64,000 bases of DNA. It comes from Candidatus Zhuqueibacterota bacterium. GTDB lineage: Bacteria; Zhuqueibacterota; Zhuqueibacteria; Zhuqueibacterales; Zhuqueibacteraceae. Below the pieces are notes generated by a model. That model had not been told where the DNA came from. It ran no database searches and was given only the letters and a program-made list of their open reading frames with translations. The position numbers and the translations under genes are program-made. Below are positions 58,531 to 64,000 of the stretch, piece by piece. Where the stretch lies: the NCBI GenBank assembly GCA_022616415.1, contig JAKEEU010000107.1:62001-126000 (forward strand), given 5' to 3'. Position 1 is the first letter of the stretch. Every line of letters begins with the position of its first letter.

Positions 58531-58566
58531 ATCGTGGGTCGTTGCTTTCTCAATTATGATCTTTGG

Positions 58567-58594
58567 AATATACAATCTTTGCGGCAAAAGTCAA
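58567..58594 (-). promoter_or_regulatory. Sigma70-like promoter for the nuoJKL genes
   Basis: On the minus strand, TTGACT (58594-58589), 16 nt, TATATT (58572-58567), about 37 nt before the nuoJ ATG. It shows that the J-N cluster starts here and is not a continuation of an upstream nuo operon. Confidence 0.6.
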
Positions 58595-58649
58595 GCGGAT
58601 TTTCCAAGCCTTCGTAACGGACGGGACGGGACGGGACGCCTCTGTTACA

Positions 58650-58693
58650 TATGGGTAGCGCCCCGCTCTTTGCGGGGCAGTCTGGAAGACTGC
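58650..58693. repeat. Cruciform-like element with GTAGC edges
   Basis: GTAGCGC (58650-58656) pairs with GCGCTAC (58687-58693). Inside are two hairpins, GCCCCGC/GCGGGGC (58655-58673) and GCAGTCT/AGACTGC (58672-58688). The second is the GTARC palindrome family seen at gene ends. Just upstream (58617-58635) is a short (GGGAC)n run. Nothing else is visible between 58595 and 58746. Confidence 0.75.
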
Positions 58694-58746
58694 GCTACGT
58701 TTTTCCACCAATAACTGAGGCCTTACTTCTAACTGACTCAAAAGCT

Positions 58747-58775
58747 TGACTTTTTCGAAATATTTCGGTATTTTA
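58747..58775 (+). promoter_or_regulatory. Sigma70-like promoter for the phosphodiesterase operon
   Basis: TTGACT (58747-58752), 17 nt, TATTTT (58770-58775). The gene start is the TTG at 58829. Confidence 0.5.
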
Positions 58776-58828
58776 TGACTTTATGTTAATGGCCAGAAAA
58801 TACGACGCACAGATTTTGAGACCGCATT

Positions 58829-60238
58829 TTGAAAAATCCTCTCGCGATTATCTATCTTGTTGACGGCGCCCGCCCCGATGTGATGCGGGAATTGCTCGAT
58901 TCCGGTGATCAACCGAACATTCGCAAAGAAATTGTTGAAACCGGCACGTTTCGCACGGCTTCATCCTGTTTTCCTTCCACCACCGGTCCCGCTTACTTGC
59001 CCTTCCTGACCGGATGCTTTCCCGGCACGATCAATATACCCGGCATTCGCTGGCTCGACAAGGCGGAATTTCATGCCAGGCGCTGGGGCAAGAATCGTTT
59101 CCGGAGCTACATGTCCTTCGAAGCCACGTGGTTCAACGACGACCTGGCTAAGGATCATCCGACCCTGCACGAGATTTTTCAACGTCCGTTCAATATCTTT
59201 TCGATGATCACCCGCGGCCTGCCGAAGGGACACAACCTCGGCGCCTCGGTGAAATTGCCTTTATATTTTCGCGCGCATCTCACTCACCGTTGGGAGCCGG
59301 TTGACCAGGCTTCGCACCAGCATCTCATGCGCGCCATCGACCGGAATCCTGATTTCATCTTTGCGGTTTTTCCCGGCGTCGATGCCAATTCGCATCTGCA
59401 CCATCCTCGCCATGAAAAAACCCTCGCGGCGTATCGCTATGTCGATTTCAGCATCGGAGAAGTGGTGAGGAAACTCAAACGCACGGGGCGCTGGGAGGAA
59501 ACCTTGTTGATCGTCACTTCCGATCATGGATTGACGGCGACACACAACCATCTCGATCTCGCGCTGTTTCTGCAAGCGCGCGGCCTCAAGACGCTGTATT
59601 ATCCCATTATTTGGAAGCTGCATCCGCAAGCCTCCGTGATGATCTCCGGCAACGCTGCCGGACACGTTTATCTTCATAACGGCAAAAACGGCGCGCCGCT
59701 ATTGGGCGATGAGGTCAAAACGGCGCTCGGCGCGGCTTGGGGGGAATTATTGGCGCGGGAGGAAGTTGATTTTGTCGCCTGGCGCGGCGGCAGAGAAGTT
59801 TACGAAATTGCTTCGGCGCGAGGCCAAGCCTCGATCATTCGCCGTCCACAAGGCTTCTCCTACGATCCGCACAGCGGCGATCCTTTTGGCCTGGGCAAAA
59901 TCGAGGCTCCGCTGGATCGGCAACAGGCGCTCGCCGCAACGTTCGATTCCGATTACCCTGATGCGTTGGTGCAAATCGAGCAAGTGTTCTCTTGCTCGCG
60001 CAGCGGTGATCTCGTGGTGGTTTCCAAAAACGGCTACGACCTGCGGAGGGCGTATGAATGGCCCGAGCATCACGGCTCGCACGGCTCGCTGCACCGCGAG
60101 CATATACACGTGCCGCTCATTTACAATCAAACCGGATGGGACCCGCGGCCGGCGCGCACGGCCGATTTGTTCAATACCATCCTCAAATGGTCGGGCAAAT
60201 CAACTCTGGAAAACACCGATGGCCGAACGCTCTGCTGA
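58829..60238 (+). CDS. Alkaline-phosphatase-superfamily phosphodiesterase
   Basis: 469 aa from a TTG start (an in-frame TGA at 58817 excludes earlier starts). Type I phosphodiesterase/nucleotide pyrophosphatase motifs: YLVDGARPD near the N-terminus (metal Asp), the nucleophile region SCFPSTTGPAYLPFLTG, GVDANSHLHH, TSDHGLTATHNH, and a C-terminal HHGSHGSLHREHIHVPL. No signal peptide. It overlaps the next gene by 20 nt, so the two are linked. A role in phospholipid or glycolipid head-group chemistry is suggested only by that neighbour. Confidence 0.83.
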   Translation: MKNPLAIIYLVDGARPDVMRELLDSGDQPNIRKEIVETGTFRTASSCFPSTTGPAYLPFLTGCFPGTINIPGIRWLDKAEFHARRWGKNRFRSYMSFEATWFNDDLAKDHPTLHEIFQRPFNIFSMITRGLPKGHNLGASVKLPLYFRAHLTHRWEPVDQASHQHLMRAIDRNPDFIFAVFPGVDANSHLHHPRHEKTLAAYRYVDFSIGEVVRKLKRTGRWEETLLIVTSDHGLTATHNHLDLALFLQARGLKTLYYPIIWKLHPQASVMISGNAAGHVYLHNGKNGAPLLGDEVKTALGAAWGELLAREEVDFVAWRGGREVYEIASARGQASIIRRPQGFSYDPHSGDPFGLGKIEAPLDRQQALAATFDSDYPDALVQIEQVFSCSRSGDLVVVSKNGYDLRRAYEWPEHHGSHGSLHREHIHVPLIYNQTGWDPRPARTADLFNTILKWSGKSTLENTDGRTLC

Positions 60239-61361
60239 AAGCACGCCATTGCCTTCGGCCAAAGTCGTGGCGCGAGGCATTCAAGGCTTCATTCTCTTTT
60301 CATTAGTAGGCACCATCTTGGGGATGTGGTGGAAAAGGCCGGCCGGCCTCGAAAGCTTGGCGAACCAATCAAATTGGCAGTTTGGCCTTCTCTTGCTCCC
60401 CCTCGTTGCGCTCGACTTTTTCCTGGGCGGGCTGCGTTATCGCCTCTTTTTCGATGGCAAAGTTTTGCCCTGCGTTTCGTTATGGAATTGCATGCGCTCG
60501 AATTGGGCGAACATTTTCATGGGCGCCGCCACGCCCTTTCAGGCCGGCGGCGGGACGGCACAGGTTTACATCCTTTGGCGCTGCGGCGCCACCGTTGCCG
60601 ACGGCATGCTGGCTTCGCTCGTCAATTTCGCCGCCACCCTCATTTTTTTTCTCATTGGGAGTTTTGCCTCAGTGTTACTTTTGCCAACCGATCTTTTTGG
60701 AGAAAATTTCGGACCTATATTCCTGGTGGTTGGCGGCCTCACCGGCTTGAAAGCCGCATTGGTGTTGCTCGTGCTGCTCTTTCCCAAGCTCGGGTTGCGG
60801 ATGGTCAAGGGATTCCTGGAATTGTTGCCGCTGCGTTGCGCCAAATTTCTAATGCTGCGCGATCGTATGCTGAACAAACTGGCCGTGGAAACGCAGCGTT
60901 TTGGCGACGGCTTCAAGAAAATTTTGCAGCAGAAAAAAATAGCACTCGTCGTCACCGTCGTGGCGACATTAGTGCTGTTTTTCAACAAATACCTAATGGG
61001 CTACGTGATCGCCCGGGCGTTGGGGCAATCGGTGCCGTTCGGAATCTTTATCGGCTTGCAGATTATTCAATTGTTTCTCCTCTATTTCGCGCCGACGCCC
61101 GGAGGTTCCGGCGTCGCGGAACTTTCGTCCGTTTGGCTCATGGGCAAGCTCATGCCGGAATCGCTGTTATTGGTTTACGCCGTGCTTTGGCGCTTCGCTA
61201 CGACGATGTTGGGGGCTGTCATTGGCGGCGTAATTTTAATGCTCGACATGCGCCGTTGGATGCAAAAGGACGCGCTGGTTCCGCATGCGGCGCCAGTGCC
61301 GGTCTTGGCGCCTGCAAAAGAGGGCGCGCATGGAGAGCGCGTTCAATACAAGACGCAATAG
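60219..61361 (+). CDS. Lysylphosphatidylglycerol-synthase TM-domain-like flippase/synthase (UPF0104)
   Basis: 380 aa multi-pass membrane protein without a catalytic aminoacyl-transfer domain. Family signs: LLLPLVALDFFLGGLRYRLFF, NWANIFMGAATPFQAGGGTAQVY, PTPGGSGVAELSSVWLMG. ATG 60219 with TGGAAAA upstream is used. The longer ORF is within the preceding gene in another frame and is rejected. Such proteins are thought to move or modify membrane lipids. Partner of the upstream phosphodiesterase. Confidence 0.82.
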   Translation: MAERSAESTPLPSAKVVARGIQGFILFSLVGTILGMWWKRPAGLESLANQSNWQFGLLLLPLVALDFFLGGLRYRLFFDGKVLPCVSLWNCMRSNWANIFMGAATPFQAGGGTAQVYILWRCGATVADGMLASLVNFAATLIFFLIGSFASVLLLPTDLFGENFGPIFLVVGGLTGLKAALVLLVLLFPKLGLRMVKGFLELLPLRCAKFLMLRDRMLNKLAVETQRFGDGFKKILQQKKIALVVTVVATLVLFFNKYLMGYVIARALGQSVPFGIFIGLQIIQLFLLYFAPTPGGSGVAELSSVWLMGKLMPESLLLVYAVLWRFATTMLGAVIGGVILMLDMRRWMQKDALVPHAAPVPVLAPAKEGAHGERVQYKTQ

Positions 61362-61386
61362 CCTGGCTCATTTCATAAATTAATTT

Positions 61387-62439
61387 TCAATACACCCCGC
61401 TCGCCAACAATTCCGGCAGTACGTTGAGCTGCTGTTCGCTCACCACGACGCGATCTTTGCCTTGCCGCTTTGCCGTGTATAATGCCGTGTCGGCGCGGTG
61501 TAAAATACAATCGAGGTCTTTGTCGTCCAAGCTGACGGTGGCGACGCCGATGCTCACGGTAACCTGAACGCACAGATCGTCAGTGCGCAGCCGCAGTTGG
61601 CGGATGTTGTGAATGAAGTTCTGGGCTGCAGCCAGCGCGCCATTGATGCCGGTCTCGGGCATGACGATGACGAACTCTTCGCCGCCGTAACGGCCGGCCT
61701 TGTCCACGGCGCGCAGCGAACGCGGAATGGCGCTGCCGAGGAGCGCCAAAACCTTGTCGCCGGTCAAATGGCCGTAAAGATCGTTGATCGCCTTGAAATT
61801 ATCGATATCAATGATCATCACGGAAAATGGGGAAACGTAACGCTGCCAGCGCGTCCATTCCGCTGCCGCCGCCTCCAAAATGACGCGGCGGTTGAGCAGG
61901 CCGGTGAGCGCATCTTCCCGCGAGATTTTTTCGAGCTTGTGGTTGGCTTTTTTCAATTCCGTGTTGGCACGCATCAGCGCGCGCGTGCGCTCCACAAATT
62001 TCGCTTCCAAATCTTCGTTGGCTTTGCGCAAAGCGGCTTGCGCGCGCTTGCAAACCCGCCGCACTTCCGCCTCTCGCAGCTCCCGTTCGACGGCGGGTCC
62101 CAAGCGGATCAAATTGTTTTTGCTGAGAAAATCATGGGCGCCGGCTTGCATGATTTTGACGGCGCACTCCTCGCCGTGGGTGCTGGAGACAACGATGAAA
62201 GGCGCTTCAAGGCCGCGTTCGCGGCATAAAGCCAACGCCGCAAACGCGCTGAAACCCGGCATCAGACAATCGGAGATGATGACATCCCAATTTTTGCAAT
62301 CGAGTGCGCCTTGCATGCTCGCAAAGGTTTCAACCCGCTCCAAGGCCGGATCGAAACCATACTGTTGCAGCACATGCAGCAACGAAGTCGTATCAACCTG
62401 TGAGGCGGCAACAAATAAAACTTGCAGTGGTATGCTCAT
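61387..62439 (-). CDS. Diguanylate cyclase with receiver-like domain
   Basis: 350 aa. N-terminal receiver-like domain (1-120) with phospho-acceptor-like D57 (VIISDCLMPGF), but the usual acidic pair after strand 1 is replaced by AASQ, so phosphorylation is doubtful. Coiled linker (130-180), then a GGDEF domain (about 185-350) with intact RYGGEEF and an RxxD inhibitory site (RAVD) five residues before it. It makes cyclic-di-GMP and is likely product-inhibited. ATG 62439 has AGGA upstream. The adjacent kinase at 62547 could be its partner. Confidence 0.88.
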   Translation of the reverse strand: MSIPLQVLFVAASQVDTTSLLHVLQQYGFDPALERVETFASMQGALDCKNWDVIISDCLMPGFSAFAALALCRERGLEAPFIVVSSTHGEECAVKIMQAGAHDFLSKNNLIRLGPAVERELREAEVRRVCKRAQAALRKANEDLEAKFVERTRALMRANTELKKANHKLEKISREDALTGLLNRRVILEAAAAEWTRWQRYVSPFSVMIIDIDNFKAINDLYGHLTGDKVLALLGSAIPRSLRAVDKAGRYGGEEFVIVMPETGINGALAAAQNFIHNIRQLRLRTDDLCVQVTVSIGVATVSLDDKDLDCILHRADTALYTAKRQGKDRVVVSEQQLNVLPELLASGVY

Positions 62440-62546
62440 TTTCGTCCTTAAAATTTGAATACACACCCGGATTTTTTTAACGGACTCCCGCGCCGCTCAC
62501 AGCACAAAAAATTAAAGGTACGGCCTAAAAGTCGTTCACTGGACAT

Positions 62547-64000
62547 TTACGGTTTCTCCGCAGCGTTTAATTCCGTGGGCAGCTCAATCACAAACGCGGT
62601 GTGATCGCCAAGCTCGCTTTCAACAAAAATCTCTCCTTGATGCTCTTTGATGATGCCGTAGCTGATGCTGAGGCCCAAACCGGTTCCTTCCGCCTGTCTT
62701 TTGGTGGTGAAAAACGGATCAAAAATTTTGGGCAGAATTTCCGGCGCCATGCCGATGCCGGCATCGTAAAATTCAACGTGGATAAGCTGGTGGCCATTGC
62801 GTTGCTGCTCGCGGGCGGCAATTTTGAGCAGCTTGTTCTCGTGCGGGCCGGGATATTTTTCGTTCAGCGCATGGTGCGCGTTGCTCAGTAAATTAATGAA
62901 AACTTGTTGAATCTGTTGGCTGCGGCAATTGAGCGGCGGCAAATCCGGGGACACCTCAAGAATCAAGGTAATGCCGTCTTTGCGCAGTTGGTGCTCGATC
63001 AGGTGCAAAGAGGAATCGAGAATATCAGCAAGACCGGCCCAGCTCCGCTCCTGCGGTTGCTGCCGGGCAAAAGTCAACAAGTTATGCACGATCTTGGTGA
63101 CGCGGTCGCTCTCGCGCATGATGCCTTGCAACAGCAATTGTTTCTCTTCATTTTTAGGCGCGCGATCGTACAGAATTTTCGCGTAATTGATAATGCCGGT
63201 CATCGGATTGTTGATTTCATGGGCGACACCGGCGGCTAGCTCACCGAGCGAAGCCAGCTTGGCGGTTTGCTGAACTTTCTGCTGCAACATTTCACGCGCC
63301 CGCTCGCTCTGCACCGCGGCGGTGATGTCGCGCAGAGCGACGATCGCGCCGATCAACTGCACGCGCTCGTCGTAAAGCGGCGCAGCATTCACCGAAAGAT
63401 ATTTCTCCGTTCCCGGCCGGCGGATTTTCAAGCGGAAATCGCTGACTCGCCGTTGCGCGTTGAGCGCGAGATGGATGGGATTGTTTTCCGGCGGCAAGCT
63501 TTGATCGTTGAGCGTGCAAAATTCCCAGGTGTTGTTCAATTCCATAAAGCGATGCTGCATCAGCGCGGCCGGCGACATTTCCAAAATCTCTTCGAGCGCG
63601 CGGTTGCTGATGAGCAAATCGCCGGCGCGATCCAAAACCGCAATGCCGTCGTTCATCGTGCGCAGCAGCAGCTCGCGCAATTCGGCGGCGCGGTGCAGCT
63701 CCGATTCGTAGTGTTTTTTCTCGGTGACGTCGCGCCCCATGCCCATATAAAGCGCGTCAGTAATCGGCGCGGCGTTGAGGTCGATGGTGCGCGGCAAACC
63801 CCGCTTTGCGGGGCGGTGCAACGTTCCATTCGCCGGTTGGCGCAATGATTCATAATTATCCCGGACATGGGGTGTGCCGTTCGACGGGGCTGACCGGCCA
63901 TTCGTCTTCTCCATTGAAAACGCTGCATTCAATTCCGGCGACGCCAACGCTACAGAAGGGGTCAACGCCGGCGAGATGGCAAAAGAAATTCCACCGCTGT
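62547..64000 (-). CDS. PAS-domain sensor histidine kinase, 5' end outside the window
   Basis: At least 483 codons are in the window. The frame is open at position 64000, so the start is missing. A PAS/PAC end ([17 protein letters not shown]), a second PAS (about [32 protein letters not shown]), then HisKA with the phospho-acceptor in [18 protein letters not shown], and HATPase_c with N box ([12 protein letters not shown]), [26 protein letters not shown]. No transmembrane helix is in the visible part. It is transcribed towards the diguanylate cyclase gene. A CCCCGC-TTT-GCGGGG palindrome (63799-63813) lies in frame between the two PAS parts. Confidence 0.88.
   Translation of the reverse strand, partial: SGGISFAISPALTPSVALASPELNAAFSMEKTNGRSAPSNGTPHVRDNYESLRQPANGTLHRPAKRGLPRTIDLNAAPITDALYMGMGRDVTEKKHYESELHRAAELRELLLRTMNDGIAVLDRAGDLLISNRALEEILEMSPAALMQHRFMELNNTWEFCTLNDQSLPPENNPIHLALNAQRRVSDFRLKIRRPGTEKYLSVNAAPLYDERVQLIGAIVALRDITAAVQSERAREMLQQKVQQTAKLASLGELAAGVAHEINNPMTGIINYAKILYDRAPKNEEKQLLLQGIMRESDRVTKIVHNLLTFARQQPQERSWAGLADILDSSLHLIEHQLRKDGITLILEVSPDLPPLNCRSQQIQQVFINLLSNAHHALNEKYPGPHENKLLKIAAREQQRNGHQLIHVEFYDAGIGMAPEILPKIFDPFFTTKRQAEGTGLGLSISYGIIKEHQGEIFVESELGDHTAFVIELPTELNAAEKP

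Noticed and set aside
59709..60218. N-terminal extension of the UPF0104 membrane protein
   Set aside because: It is inside the phosphodiesterase gene in another frame and is basic, low-complexity sequence.

Overview
The window looks like chromosomal DNA from an uncultivated bacterium of the FCB (Bacteroidota-like) superphylum, most likely a KSB1- or Calditrichota-type lineage. The evidence is several exported proteins ending in a QNYPNPFNP-type C-terminal sorting domain, two PorV/PorQ-like outer-membrane proteins, and TonB receptors with an N-terminal carboxypeptidase-regulatory-like domain. The phylum assignment is inference. Promoters that can be read are sigma70-like (TTGAC[A/T], 16-17 nt, TATATT) rather than the Bacteroidetes -33/-7 type. 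No tRNA, rRNA, CRISPR array, transposase or integrase was found.

Layout. (1) 1-25.4 kb is an envelope and secretion block. Two paralogous cassettes of TonB receptor, large secreted protein and PorV-like protein point towards each other (529-8421 on +, 25358-18765 on -), each behind a TTGACA-N17-TATATT promoter. Between them lie secreted or lipid-anchored proteins: a FlgD-like/FN3 protein, a GHL10 glycoside hydrolase, a DUF4397/propeller protein, a small AT-rich lipoprotein and an IPT/NHL lipoprotein. (2) 25.8-35 kb holds namZ (muramidase) with a toxin-antitoxin pair lodged between its 3' end and a second degenerate copy of that 3' end, a YhaN/YhaO (SbcCD-like) pair, and an LpoB/COG3014 lipoprotein pair. 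(3) 35.2-36 kb is a graveyard of toxin-antitoxin remnants. (4) 36-42 kb carries an HD phosphohydrolase and, on the minus strand, a four-gene sulfur-transfer operon cysM - JAMM protease - CysO-like protein fused to DUF4395 - moeZ (E1-like plus rhodanese). It is followed by an oxidoreductase and leucyl aminopeptidase. (5) 44-48 kb has a VapBC-like pair, a truncated beta-helix protein with a sorting tag, a lipoprotein with a protease-propeptide-like domain and a sigma54 activator. (6) 48.4-58.5 kb is a nuoJKLMN cluster split between nuoL and nuoM by a deaminase, a dead mazEF-like pair, an N6-adenine DNA methyltransferase and an unknown partner. (7) 58.8-64 kb has a phosphodiesterase/LPG-synthase-like pair, a diguanylate cyclase and a PAS histidine kinase cut by the window edge.

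Two things stand out. The first is the sulfur-transfer operon. Its ubiquitin-like sulfur carrier has the essential Gly-Gly in the middle of the protein, followed by a membrane domain, next to a complete JAMM protease that could expose it. The second is a dense set of palindromic intergenic elements of several families: nested inverted repeats built from short repeated words, GTARC-edged palindromes that touch stop codons, four tandem ATAAAT-core palindromes, and cruciform-like elements. Many sit precisely at gene ends, sometimes supplying the stop codon.
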